DNA of 64,000 nucleotides. Source: Candidatus Schekmanbacteria bacterium. Lineage in GTDB: Bacteria; Schekmanbacteria; GWA2-38-11; J061. A program made the translations under genes and the position numbers. Position 1 is the stretch's first letter. Each line of letters begins with the position of its first letter. Positions 1 to 8,624 of this stretch are shown one piece after another. The stretch covers positions 154,330 through 218,329 of the forward strand of contig JACRJM010000010.1 in assembly GCA_016219965.1 (NCBI GenBank), in the 5' to 3' direction. The notes beneath the pieces are model-generated. The model was not told where the DNA came from. It was given only the letters and a program-made list of their open reading frames with translations, and did not search any database.

Positions 1-827
1 CGCGATTCTTTCCTGACAGATATCAGATTAATCGGGTAATAAACAACAAGCTTATCCTCGTTCCCTTTTATGCCATATACAGCAGTGCCGCTATTGCCTG
101 AAAGCATTTTTCTCTCTGTTTCAAACCTGTTTGTATGGCAGTCAAAACATTCCTCTGTATTTTTTAAAATATTTCTTCCTTCCATTTCCTTGTGGAATGG
201 ATGGTGGACGAGGTTGCCATCACTTCCAATGATCCATGCGTAACTGCGTTCACTGGTCTTTAGCGGCTTTGCAAATTGCTCTGCAAGTCCTGTCACATCT
301 ATAAGGCAGCCTATGATATATTCATTGTCAGTATCCGGCGCGGAGTTATAACTTCCCGTAGGAAGAATAATCATCTGCCTCTGTCTTGACCCCGGGATTA
401 ATGACTGAAGTTGTCTGTCTCCCTGCTGTGTTAATTTTATCGCTTCCCTGAGCGCTTTCCTGTCAATTGATCTGCATTTATTTTCTTTAGGAAAAAATCT
501 GAGCTCATTATTCCCGATTATAAAAACCGCACAAATATTTTCAATGTTCATAAAATAGCCGGAAAGAAAAAGGACATCCTTTTCGAAACCATTTCCCGAG
601 TTAAGAGTACTTCCTGAAATTACATAATTTGCAAGATTAAGGTCATCTTCAATCCCTTTCAGGAACCTCCCGATTGAATATGAAACCTCGCGGGCAACAA
701 GAATTTGCTGGTCAGAATACCGCTTAACAAGCTCTTCCTCAGATGACTTCTGGAGTCTTATTGAAAGGATGAATATCGAAGGGATAACCAGCAATATTAT
801 TACAAATGGAATTATATTTTTTTTCAT
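1..827 (-). CDS. Membrane sensor with haem-type (CXXCH) Cache-like domain, 3' part cut off
   Basis: About 275 residues are visible and the frame is still open at base 1, so the C-terminal output domain lies outside the window. Residues 4-22 form an N-terminal membrane helix. The segment after it looks like a periplasmic Cache/PAS-type sensor, with a W-x-I-x-G-x-D-G-x-L signature near residues 198-206 followed by HHP and G-R-N. A CFDCH motif at residues 227-231 could attach a covalent c-type haem; haem-bearing periplasmic sensor domains of this kind are known from chemoreceptors and kinases of Geobacter-like bacteria. Start ATG at 827 is preceded by GAGGG at good spacing. It follows the 9-haem cytochrome gene by 65 bases in the same direction, so it may sense redox state or ligands of that pathway. 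Whether it is a kinase, chemoreceptor or cyclase cannot be seen. Confidence 0.8.
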   Translation of the reverse strand, partial: MKKNIIPFVIILLVIPSIFILSIRLQKSSEEELVKRYSDQQILVAREVSYSIGRFLKGIEDDLNLANYVISGSTLNSGNGFEKDVLFLSGYFMNIENICAVFIIGNNELRFFPKENKCRSIDRKALREAIKLTQQGDRQLQSLIPGSRQRQMIILPTGSYNSAPDTDNEYIIGCLIDVTGLAEQFAKPLKTSERSYAWIIGSDGNLVHHPFHKEMEGRNILKNTEECFDCHTNRFETERKMLSGNSGTAVYGIKGNEDKLVVYYPINLISVRKES

Positions 828-892
828 GATTTTCCCTCATCAGAACAGAAGGGGAAGAACCTTCTCACAGGGAGGTTAAACCTTAATCCGTA

Positions 893-2410
893 TTACCTGA
901 TTACAGCACCCGGCACATCGGTTCCGGTAATTTTTTTGTAGGAAATCTGAAGCAATCTTACAGCATATTCAGTGTTATGCACACCCCGGCTTTTATCAGA
1001 GTCAACAAAAGACCAGTTGAAGGCACTCTGTTTTTCCTCATCAGTTGCACTGGAAGAAAATATAAAATAGGATCTGCTAAATGAATCTGCTCCTTCAGTT
1101 ACATTGCCTGATTTCAGTATCTCAGTTTTCAACAGCGCCAGCAATCCATCAATTTCACTCTGTATTCCCTCTTTAGTTCCATCTCCATCATAATCTCCGC
1201 GGGCAGTCCTGTTGAATGTCTCAAGTCCATCATGGCACTGCTGACATGCTGAAAAAAGCTTATTCCCGTCTTTATCTATCACCCTGAATGTATGCCCACC
1301 AATTGTGTTATGTCCTGTCTCACCATCAGCAGGAGTATCAAAACCATGACAGTCAAGGCATTTATTATCAAAACTGGAATGGGCGGAGTCGTCTATCGTT
1401 TCGCCGAATTCGTAGGCCCCGGTACCTGAAAACATCTGCGCCTGATTGAATCTTGGAGTCACGCCTTCGGATACTGCATCATCAACATTTTCTATCTGGT
1501 CATTGTGGCATGTATAGCAAATTGCGCCTTTGCCCGCGCTTACAGTCGTATTGGTGATAGGTCCGGGAAGGTCCACATCTCCCTGTGCTCTTAACTGAAA
1601 ATCATTGCCTGAACCATGAGGTGAATGGCATGCCCCGCATGTTACAGCATTTCGGGCTTCCCCCAAAGTAACGGAGCTGTCATAAATTTTATCAGCACTG
1701 TGACATTTAAGACATGAATTATTTACCTCAGGATGCCCCTCTAAATTCTCAAGAGAATTAGGGAAAGGAGAGTTGACCCACATGTCATACTGTCCTTTAG
1801 ACACGGAATCATCAACATTTTTTGTATGGCAATATCCGCAGACCTCTGCTTTTAAAGCCAGAAGTGTTCTGCTGGATAAACCCCTTGCTGAGCGCGCCGT
1901 ATAGTGCGGTGCATATTTTGCTCCTGCCAGATGGCAGGATTCACATCCCACGTTCTCAAGCTTATTAACCGGATTTTCATCATAGCCGCCATTATCTGCG
2001 GATTTACTGAAACCTGTCGTATGACAGCGGTAGCATTCGTTACTTCCACCGGCAACAACAGCAAAGGCATTTGCATGTTTGGTAGTTTCCCATATTTCTC
2101 CTGTTCCTTCATGGCAATATATACATCTGCTTGAACCGATATAAGTCCTGCCAAGAAATGGGGCCTTGGTAACTCCCTTTTTATCAGAACTGCTCGTGCT
2201 TCCTCCTCCCCCGCCGCTACACCCTGCAAAGGAAAAAATCAGCAGAGAAAATATTATAAATGTTGAAATTACCTGAACAGCTACGGTCAGCAAGGAAAGG
2301 TTTTTCCCTTTCTCTCCTAGTACTTCCAAAGGAATATCCTGTCTGCCTGACTTTAGAGAGCATGGAGCACCTTCAATAATAACAAATAGCCGTTGAAGAG
2401 AATCAAACAT
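893..2410 (-). CDS. 9-haem c-type cytochrome lipoprotein, probable outer component of a porin-cytochrome conduit
   Basis: The 505-residue product has nine CXXCH motifs (CIYCH, CYRCH, CESCH, CGYCH, CLKCH, CGACH, CYTCH, CLDCH, CQQCH). A long hydrophobic segment ends in a lipobox (F-A-G-C) followed by a Gly/Ser-rich linker, so it should be a lipid-anchored, exported multihaem cytochrome. The N-terminus is unusually long before the hydrophobic core (about 45 residues), but the ATG has a good AGGA ribosome site, so it is kept; a TTG start nearer the hydrophobic segment is possible. Haems are sparse (one per 56 residues), as in outer-surface decahaems, in contrast to the densely haemed neighbour upstream. 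The gap to that gene is 8 bases. I infer it is the terminal, cell-surface electron-donating cytochrome; partner and acceptor are unknown. Confidence 0.88.
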   Translation of the reverse strand: MFDSLQRLFVIIEGAPCSLKSGRQDIPLEVLGEKGKNLSLLTVAVQVISTFIIFSLLIFSFAGCSGGGGGSTSSSDKKGVTKAPFLGRTYIGSSRCIYCHEGTGEIWETTKHANAFAVVAGGSNECYRCHTTGFSKSADNGGYDENPVNKLENVGCESCHLAGAKYAPHYTARSARGLSSRTLLALKAEVCGYCHTKNVDDSVSKGQYDMWVNSPFPNSLENLEGHPEVNNSCLKCHSADKIYDSSVTLGEARNAVTCGACHSPHGSGNDFQLRAQGDVDLPGPITNTTVSAGKGAICYTCHNDQIENVDDAVSEGVTPRFNQAQMFSGTGAYEFGETIDDSAHSSFDNKCLDCHGFDTPADGETGHNTIGGHTFRVIDKDGNKLFSACQQCHDGLETFNRTARGDYDGDGTKEGIQSEIDGLLALLKTEILKSGNVTEGADSFSRSYFIFSSSATDEEKQSAFNWSFVDSDKSRGVHNTEYAVRLLQISYKKITGTDVPGAVIR

Positions 2411-2418
2411 TTTAATTC

Positions 2419-3333
2419 CTACTTAACAAGTTTTTTGAAGTTTATCCTATGGCATTCCTGACAAAATTCTCTTTCATGGCAGACAACACATGATCTTCCA
2501 TCCCTGCTTGCTACAGTCCTGTGATTTGGAACCCAATCAGGTTCATAATGTGTCGTAGGTCTTTGCTCATGGCAACGGCTGCAGAAATCTGCCTGATGAC
2601 ATACGGCGCACTTATCCCTGTCCTGCGTTGCATATCTGCCATGTATATCCTGCTTCCATGAAAGGCTATGGGAAGATGGCCTTACCTTTGTATGGCATTC
2701 TTCACAACTTGCAGACTTATGACATAAGAGACAGTCATCTGAGTCAGTTCTGGCACTCCTTCCATGAAACTCTTTCCAGGAGCTGTCGTGTGATACCGGA
2801 ATTGTATGGTCAATGGGCTTACGTCCCTCCCTTATTTCATCGTGGCATGTACTGCATTCCGAAACTGTCATACGATGGCATTTGGAACAGACTTCCATTT
2901 CAGGTATGTCTTCAACCGAAGTTTTATCTCTTGTCTTGATCTCAGGATGGCATTCAAGGCATCCAAAGCCCAAATCAATATGCACCTTGTGGTAAAACTT
3001 CACATCTTTTATCATCATCTGCATGTCACGCAGGAAAACCTTGTTGTCTTCCCTTGTGTGACATGATGAACATTTGTCAGGTGGATCTGATTCGTTTATC
3101 TCATGGCATTGGGAACATTGTTCGTGATTGGGAAGCGTCATCTTTTTTCCATCAGCATTTGTCTCATGACACTGGCTGCATTCAGCCCCGACTGCTCCTC
3201 CTGTTTCAGTATGGAACTTATGTGAAAAAACGAGGCCCAGCTCGTCTTCTCTGCATCCCTGGATAAATATACAAAGAAGCAGTACTGCAAATATGAATGA
3301 GCAGATTAGCGTTATATTTTTTTTATCTAACAT
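2419..3333 (-). CDS. 12-haem c-type cytochrome lipoprotein, probable barrel-inserted component of the conduit
   Basis: The 304-residue product contains twelve CXXCH motifs, about one per 25 residues, the density typical of nanowire-like cytochromes such as MtrA or the periplasmic partners of Geobacter porin-cytochrome complexes. An N-terminal hydrophobic helix ends in a lipobox (F-I-Q-G-C), indicating a lipoprotein. Many additional His residues (HKFH, HKVH, THYE) could be distal haem ligands, consistent with bis-His coordination. Start ATG at 3333 has an AAGGGGTG ribosome site. It is transcribed directly after the barrel gene (19-base gap) and 8 bases before the 9-haem gene. Family knowledge predicts that a dense multihaem cytochrome threads the barrel and passes electrons across the outer membrane; that role is inferred from gene order and composition. 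Confidence 0.9.
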   Translation of the reverse strand: MLDKKNITLICSFIFAVLLLCIFIQGCREDELGLVFSHKFHTETGGAVGAECSQCHETNADGKKMTLPNHEQCSQCHEINESDPPDKCSSCHTREDNKVFLRDMQMMIKDVKFYHKVHIDLGFGCLECHPEIKTRDKTSVEDIPEMEVCSKCHRMTVSECSTCHDEIREGRKPIDHTIPVSHDSSWKEFHGRSARTDSDDCLLCHKSASCEECHTKVRPSSHSLSWKQDIHGRYATQDRDKCAVCHQADFCSRCHEQRPTTHYEPDWVPNHRTVASRDGRSCVVCHEREFCQECHRINFKKLVK

Positions 3334-3352
3334 TACACCACCCCTTAAAACC

Positions 3353-4744
3353 TTAAAAATTAAGTCCCAGCTCTACCCTCACACCCTGCAGGTAATCCAG
3401 CTTAGAATAAGGCACGGCAAGCTTATCATCCTCTTCATAAGAATATGAAACAAGAAAATCAAGATTGTCGGTTATATATCCCTTGAAATAGGATGTAAGT
3501 CCATAGGTCTGGTATTTTTTCAAGTTATAATCATAAACCCTGTAAAACCCTCTGACATTGAATGATACATTATTGAGGTTCTTGCCGAACAGCTTGTTGA
3601 TAGAAGAGAAGCTTTGATCCAGCTGCTGACTAAACTCTCCGCTAATCTCCTGCGATTCAGTTTGAAACCTTTTAGAACGCCTGCTGTCCTGATAGTGTCT
3701 CCACTCCACAAGTATATCAGAACCCTTTAATGGTAAATTCTTGCAGTCAAGTCCTGCTGTGTATTCCTGAGAATCAGAGTTATACTGGTTTCCCTCATTA
3801 TTATTTATGAGGTTTTGTATCTTGTAAGATGCACTCACGCCAAAATAATCAAGGAATGGCTGATGGACCATAACATAATAATCTTCGAATGGCTGAAGCC
3901 GGAGTAATCCCAGCCTCGGCACTTTGAATCCCTTTAAGCCTCGGTTTTCCGCTGAAGTGTAGTCGAATTCATACTCATCAGAACTGCTTCCGCCAAGCCT
4001 TCTGTAATATTCGAAGAGAACCCTTGTGCCGTACTTTCTCGATGAATAGTTTGCACTTACATCAATGTCCTTGGGGTCTTCATTGATGGCAGCAAACTTG
4101 ATATCCATATCAAGGTTCTTTGTTATTTCCTGATAAATAGTAAAATCAGAACTGTAGTCAAGATACTTTACCATTCTGACTTCCAGTCTGGTATCCTTCA
4201 CAGGTTTAAAACCAAGGTTGCCTCCCCATATCTCATTTTTTCTGGGCTCGTATCTAAGACTTACACGACTGCCGCCGAAGGCGCTGAAATCAACATAGGG
4301 AATATTCTTTACCGCAATCTCAGCCCCATCAAAGTGCGCTACCTCGGCACCATAAAAATACTGCCTTCCTGCTTTCACGCTTGCTATGTTGAAAATGTTT
4401 TTATATTCTGCCCATGCGCTGTAAATCTCGCTCAGTTTGTCGCTTCCGCTATAAGTGTTTTTTACATCCCGGAAATAGTCTCTCCTCATGGTATCGCCGA
4501 TATCCCAGGCAATCCTCCCTGAAATAAAGGTTTCAAGATTTTCGAGACCGTAGCCATCGCTTCTGAATGTTACATACTGGTAAAAATCGTGGTCTTCGTC
4601 ATTGGTCCTTATATCTTCATAGCGGGCAGACCTGAAATCATAGATAGTCTTAAGATTCAGGCTGTAATCTTTGGAAAATACGCAAATCGGAGTAAATAAA
4701 ATCCAGAAGAAACACAGAACTGCCTTGAGCAATGTTCTTTTCAT
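3353..4744 (-). CDS. Outer-membrane beta-barrel (porin-like) protein of a porin-cytochrome conduit
   Basis: The 463-residue product has a cleavable signal peptide (hydrophobic segment ending C-V-F-S-K at about residue 26), then alternating amphipathic segments rich in Tyr, Phe, Arg and Asp with tight turns. It ends in G-L-N-F, the C-terminal Phe recognised by the BAM machinery. No enzymatic motif is visible. It resembles the medium-size barrels (about 400-460 residues, OmbB-like) that pair with multihaem cytochromes, more than the larger MtrB. The ATG at 4744 is preferred because GAGG lies six bases upstream; an in-frame TTG at 4747 is also possible. Two lipoprotein cytochrome genes follow within 20 bases, which is the main reason for assigning it to electron transfer rather than solute uptake. 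Confidence 0.85.
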   Translation of the reverse strand: MKRTLLKAVLCFFWILFTPICVFSKDYSLNLKTIYDFRSARYEDIRTNDEDHDFYQYVTFRSDGYGLENLETFISGRIAWDIGDTMRRDYFRDVKNTYSGSDKLSEIYSAWAEYKNIFNIASVKAGRQYFYGAEVAHFDGAEIAVKNIPYVDFSAFGGSRVSLRYEPRKNEIWGGNLGFKPVKDTRLEVRMVKYLDYSSDFTIYQEITKNLDMDIKFAAINEDPKDIDVSANYSSRKYGTRVLFEYYRRLGGSSSDEYEFDYTSAENRGLKGFKVPRLGLLRLQPFEDYYVMVHQPFLDYFGVSASYKIQNLINNNEGNQYNSDSQEYTAGLDCKNLPLKGSDILVEWRHYQDSRRSKRFQTESQEISGEFSQQLDQSFSSINKLFGKNLNNVSFNVRGFYRVYDYNLKKYQTYGLTSYFKGYITDNLDFLVSYSYEEDDKLAVPYSKLDYLQGVRVELGLNF

Positions 4745-4805
4745 CAATATCCTCTGGGTTATCAGTAAAATTTAATTTTAAAATTGGTTAAAAAATATCA
4801 CAATA

Positions 4806-6269
4806 TTATTTATTGTGTAAAGCAATTTCAATATCATTAAGAAGATAAAGCCTTGTTTCATCATCCTTGAAATATTTTTCAATTGTTTCCAGCATCTGGT
4901 CTATCATATCCTTTGAGGCAAAATCTGACAAAGCCTTAGCGGTTGCAGATACAACTGACTTATCGCTGTCTTTCAGCATTTTTAATAGTTCCGGGGCACC
5001 ATCCTTTCCTTTCACTTTCCCCCATGAGTAGACAGCACCTGCACGCACATCAGGTTCATCATCATTTAATAAAGTCTTCAGCGTCTCTTCAACCCTGGCA
5101 CCTTTAAGTTCTGCAAGCGACCAGGCTACAGAACTTCTCATCTCGAAATTCTGATCTTTAGCCCTGCTTATGAGCTCATCCTCTAAACCTTCAAATCCCA
5201 TTTTTTTAAGCGACGATGCCGCCTCTGTACGTACATCAAAATCATCATCATCAAGAGATGGAACAAGCTGTTTCGCCACTGTCCTGTCTTCTAAAATACC
5301 GAGCGCTTTTACTGCTTCAAGCCTTACAAACTCATCTTCATTGTCAAGTATTTTCAATATATCAGGAACAGCCTGCATAACCTTTGATGCGCCTAAAAGC
5401 TCGCATGCCATGCTTTTTATGTCTGTATCATTATCCTTTAACGACTTCATGAGAAGATCTTTCCCGCCTTTATCTCCTGTCTTCATCAGTGAAGCGGCAG
5501 CGTGCAGTCTCACTTCATCATCTTCATCTTTGTTATTTAAAAGCTTTCTGAGGCTGTCTGCAAGGTCTCCGATATTGATTTCACCGATAAGATCGCAGGC
5601 TGTAACTTTTACATCAATATCTTCATCACCAAGGGCTTTTTTTATACTCTCAGCAAAACTTTTGCCTTTGGCAGTTGAGAGTTTTTTAAGAGCATACATT
5701 CTGTTCCATTCATCGTTTTTATCTAAAAGCATTTTATTAAGTTCATCTTCGCTAAGCTTCTCACCTGTTTTTTCAAGCACCTCTGCTGCTGCGTTTCTTA
5801 CCTCGTAATCTTCACCGTAAGTGCTGCGCACTTTTTTCAGTATTTCCACTGCAGAGGCATCTTTCATCCTTTCAACGCTCTCTATGGCTATAAGTTTGAG
5901 GTCTATATTATTACCGGTAAGGAATTCTATTATGCTCCTTTTGGCAACTTCATCAAGGAAGGAGTCATCCTTTATACCTTTCTTTTTTAGCTCCATATAT
6001 GATTCAAGTGCTTTTTTTGTTTTTCCTCTTTTGAGCATAATCTCAGCCTTGACAACAAGCGCATCGCTGTTGCGGGGATCTTTTTTCAAAAGTTCATTTA
6101 TCACCTTGTCTGCTTCCTCAGTCTTACCTTCGGCGATAAGCGACTTTGCCTGCTTTATCAATCTTTCCCCTCCGATAACACATCCTCTTCCGCATGACGA
6201 CAGGGACAATGCAAGGATAGCGCAAAATGCCAGAAGCTTCAGAAATGGTCTCTTTTTTCTTTCATTCAT
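4806..6269 (-). CDS. TPR/HEAT-repeat lipoprotein
   Basis: This 487-residue protein starts with a signal peptide and lipobox (L-S-S-C at about residues 23-26), so it is probably anchored on the periplasmic side of a membrane. Residues 32-100 look like TPR helices (repeats around K-x-A-x-x-L-I-x-E-G-K). The rest, to about residue 460, is a run of roughly 30-residue HEAT repeats with the recurring pattern D-x-D-x-x-V-R-x-x-A-A-x-x-L, many loops being Asp/Glu-rich. HEAT solenoids are scaffolds. The gene is 61 bases upstream of the barrel gene and cotranscribed in the same direction, so a role in assembling or docking the cytochrome conduit is plausible but inferred. The ribosome site before ATG 6269 is weak. 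Confidence 0.85.
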   Translation of the reverse strand: MNERKKRPFLKLLAFCAILALSLSSCGRGCVIGGERLIKQAKSLIAEGKTEEADKVINELLKKDPRNSDALVVKAEIMLKRGKTKKALESYMELKKKGIKDDSFLDEVAKRSIIEFLTGNNIDLKLIAIESVERMKDASAVEILKKVRSTYGEDYEVRNAAAEVLEKTGEKLSEDELNKMLLDKNDEWNRMYALKKLSTAKGKSFAESIKKALGDEDIDVKVTACDLIGEINIGDLADSLRKLLNNKDEDDEVRLHAAASLMKTGDKGGKDLLMKSLKDNDTDIKSMACELLGASKVMQAVPDILKILDNEDEFVRLEAVKALGILEDRTVAKQLVPSLDDDDFDVRTEAASSLKKMGFEGLEDELISRAKDQNFEMRSSVAWSLAELKGARVEETLKTLLNDDEPDVRAGAVYSWGKVKGKDGAPELLKMLKDSDKSVVSATAKALSDFASKDMIDQMLETIEKYFKDDETRLYLLNDIEIALHNK

Positions 6270-6303
6270 AGTTTTAAGTCAGCCTTTATTTTTTAATAAA
6301 AAA

Positions 6304-6328
6304 GCCGCCGGAATATTCTTCCGGCGGC
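6304..6328 (-). terminator. Intrinsic terminator after the BACON/EB_dh cytochrome gene
   Basis: A perfect 10-base-pair GC-rich stem (GCCGCCGGAA pairing with TTCCGGCGGC) closes on a 5-base loop and is followed, on the minus strand, by a T-rich tail (CTTTTTTATT). It lies 40 bases beyond the stop of the gene at 6368 and only 35 bases before the ATG of the HEAT gene. There is little room for a new promoter, so the downstream conduit genes may depend on read-through. Confidence 0.88.
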
Positions 6329-6367
6329 CTTTGTTCATCTGCTTTGGACGCTTACGATCTTACTGCT

Positions 6368-8437
6368 CTATTCTATAAGCAAGCTCTTAAGCGCGATACC
6401 CTTATGGTTTGCAGTCGAATTATCAGTTACTGCCAAACCGAAATTATAGGTATTGCCTGTTTCGAATACTACGTCTCCTACATTTCCTGTATCGAGTTTT
6501 CTTGTAATTAATACATTCCATGTTCCGGTTATATAGGCGGATTCAACACTTAAGTCTTTATTTCCGCCTACTGCACCTCTGTCATCGAACAGTATATTTC
6601 TGGCAATATGTCCTGTTGTAATGGTTATTACCCCATCCTTATTGTAATAGTCGCCCGATCCAACTGTGCCACTAAATACTGCAAGTGAGCCGTCAAGCCA
6701 TATATCTGATGTTGTATAAATTGAATAACCATCGTTATCGAATAACTTACTTGCAGGAATCAGATCATTGGCGCCAAGTGATATACTTGTCCATATGAAC
6801 TGAGGTATTACAGTTGATGTAACAGGAAGAAGATTTGAAATCGTAAGGCTTCCTCCGTCATCAGCAGTGGCAATCGGGAAGGCAGAGTTTGCATCCCTTG
6901 CTAAGCCGAGAGGTGCTGTATTTGCCGCTTTCCATTCCCAAACATCAAGTACGCCGCCTGTACCTGCACCCATTGTCTGCGCAGCCAATGGAGTAAGAAC
7001 AACATTGTTAAAACTCCTGTCAGCATGGCAGTCTGTGCATGTTTCAGTCAATGGATCTACTGATGGATGGACGAAAGCAAGGTCCTGTACATCATCTGAG
7101 TTATTATGACACATGGCACAATTGGCGAGCGGTGCAACAGTGTTAGTTATAACGCCACTGTCATTTTTGGTCAGATGGCATGTTGATGCGCATCCTGCCT
7201 GAGCAAATGTCAATCCGGCCCTTCCGGCACTGTCTGTTATCGGGAACATCATGTACAACTTGTCTTCGTTTGTTTGCGCAGGATCAAAATTTACCCATCC
7301 TGTACCATTATATCCAAGTACTCCAGCAGTTGCACTATTGGTAGCATCTGGCCAGGTTGCCTTTATATACAGGTTCTGTGAATCATGTGCTGCCTGAAGT
7401 GTAACAGTGATCAAATCATCAAAAAGTGCACCATGACCACCGCCTACAACGTTTCCTTTGGTGGGGAATGGAACAGGAGTTATTACACCCCATATCAGAG
7501 AGCTAAGCTCGCTGTTTGTAACTGAATCTGATACCACAGTTGCAATCAGGTCAGCTGCCAATGCACTTTGAGCTATAGTGAATACTTTATCTTCTACTGT
7601 TATAACTGAAGTACGTATGTCTCCGGTGTTAGCTGACACAGCGTAGGAAATTACTCCAGGTCCTGTTCCTGAGAGGGTTTCCAGTGATATGGTGATCCAT
7701 GGAGCGCCCGGTGTAGCAGTCCAGTCGCAGGTAACATCCGTTGTAACTGTTATTACGCCCTCACCCCCTGGTGCATCGAATAAAGCCGGTAATGGATCAC
7801 CACTAAGCAGGAATATACACTCACCGCTTGCAGCAGGAACCTGAACTATTGTAATGACTTGATCTTCTACATTTATAGCAGCCTCACGAGCTTCAGTTAC
7901 CACATTCTCAGCAACCGTAAAACTGATTACACCTGTGCCTGTGCCTGAATCTGTATTTAAAGTAATCCAGTCAGCTTCTGTTGTTGCAAGCCACGGGCAA
8001 TTAGCTTCCGTTGAGACTGTGATTATACCGTCAGCGCCAACTGCCGGGAATTCAGGTGGGTTAGGAACAGGTATAAGTGTGAATGTACATGCTTCCGAAA
8101 TTTCAAATGCATTCTTTTTTGTAGCTTTCTTACTTCCAACTTTTACAACAACACTCTTTTTACCGATTGTTGCAGTATCTTTAACAGTATATGTTCCTTT
8201 GATTGTTGTTCTTGTGATTTTTCCTGTCTTTTTGAAGGTCACTCCCGAGATTGTTACCTTTGCCTTTGACGTAAACCCGTTACCTTTGATTGTAATCGTG
8301 CCCTCACCCCCTATAGTGGCCGGGGTAGGTGAGTAGGTTACCTTGCTGATCTTAAGCGCTGCTTCTGATGCTGTTACTCCAATTGCAAAAACAAATAACA
8401 TGATACAGAAAATACCGACTGCTTTTTTAAAACCCAT
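6368..8437 (-). CDS. Secreted IPT/BACON/ethylbenzene-dehydrogenase-like multihaem cytochrome
   Basis: From ATG 8437 (strong GGAGG site) the protein has 689 residues; a longer reading frame to 8581 exists but lacks a ribosome site. Order of parts: signal peptide to about residue 26; an IPT/TIG immunoglobulin-like domain (to about 110); two BACON-type domains of about 85 residues each, recognisable by W-x-x-T, W-I-T, G-x-G-x-I-S-[FY] and the closing I-x-Q; then a region like the haem-binding gamma subunit of ethylbenzene dehydrogenase/DMSO-dehydrogenase family enzymes (Y-I-K-A-T-W, later D-V-W-E-W-K-A). Inserted in the last part are CAMCH, CTDCH and a CASTCH (CX3CH) motif, possible c-type haem sites. 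It has its own promoter and follows the molybdopterin oxidoreductase gene. A role as periplasmic or surface electron carrier with adhesion-like modules is inferred. Confidence 0.85.
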   Translation of the reverse strand: MGFKKAVGIFCIMLFVFAIGVTASEAALKISKVTYSPTPATIGGEGTITIKGNGFTSKAKVTISGVTFKKTGKITRTTIKGTYTVKDTATIGKKSVVVKVGSKKATKKNAFEISEACTFTLIPVPNPPEFPAVGADGIITVSTEANCPWLATTEADWITLNTDSGTGTGVISFTVAENVVTEAREAAINVEDQVITIVQVPAASGECIFLLSGDPLPALFDAPGGEGVITVTTDVTCDWTATPGAPWITISLETLSGTGPGVISYAVSANTGDIRTSVITVEDKVFTIAQSALAADLIATVVSDSVTNSELSSLIWGVITPVPFPTKGNVVGGGHGALFDDLITVTLQAAHDSQNLYIKATWPDATNSATAGVLGYNGTGWVNFDPAQTNEDKLYMMFPITDSAGRAGLTFAQAGCASTCHLTKNDSGVITNTVAPLANCAMCHNNSDDVQDLAFVHPSVDPLTETCTDCHADRSFNNVVLTPLAAQTMGAGTGGVLDVWEWKAANTAPLGLARDANSAFPIATADDGGSLTISNLLPVTSTVIPQFIWTSISLGANDLIPASKLFDNDGYSIYTTSDIWLDGSLAVFSGTVGSGDYYNKDGVITITTGHIARNILFDDRGAVGGNKDLSVESAYITGTWNVLITRKLDTGNVGDVVFETGNTYNFGLAVTDNSTANHKGIALKSLLIE

Positions 8438-8494
8438 ATTATCCCTCCAGTTAATTTTTAATAAAATGATAGTGAAAATATGATACTTGGTGTC

Positions 8495-8524
8495 ATAATA
8501 GTTTGAATGCAATCCATTCGTCAA
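8495..8524 (-). promoter_or_regulatory. Sigma-70-like promoter of the BACON/EB_dh cytochrome
   Basis: Read on the minus strand, TTGACG (8524-8519) and TATTAT (8500-8495) are separated by 18 bases; each hexamer matches the consensus at 5 of 6 positions. The predicted start near 8488 leaves a leader of about 50 bases before the GGAGG ribosome site and ATG at 8437. Confidence 0.65.
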
Positions 8525-8624
8525 GTATCTTTTCATTAAAAGTATACTTTTTTTGTTACCACCTGACTTTAACAGTGTCAAACATTTTTTTTATTTTTTA
8601 AAATATTTCAATCTAAAAACAATT

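Noticed and set aside
5170-6378. Long plus-strand frames opposite the HEAT-repeat gene, rich in Ser and Leu
   Set aside because: They are complements of the repetitive Asp/Glu/Lys-rich HEAT sequence; no ribosome sites or domains.
8437-8581. Longer N-terminus of the BACON/EB_dh cytochrome
   Set aside because: It runs through the predicted promoter and leader, and the GGAGG site plus signal peptide fix the start at 8437.
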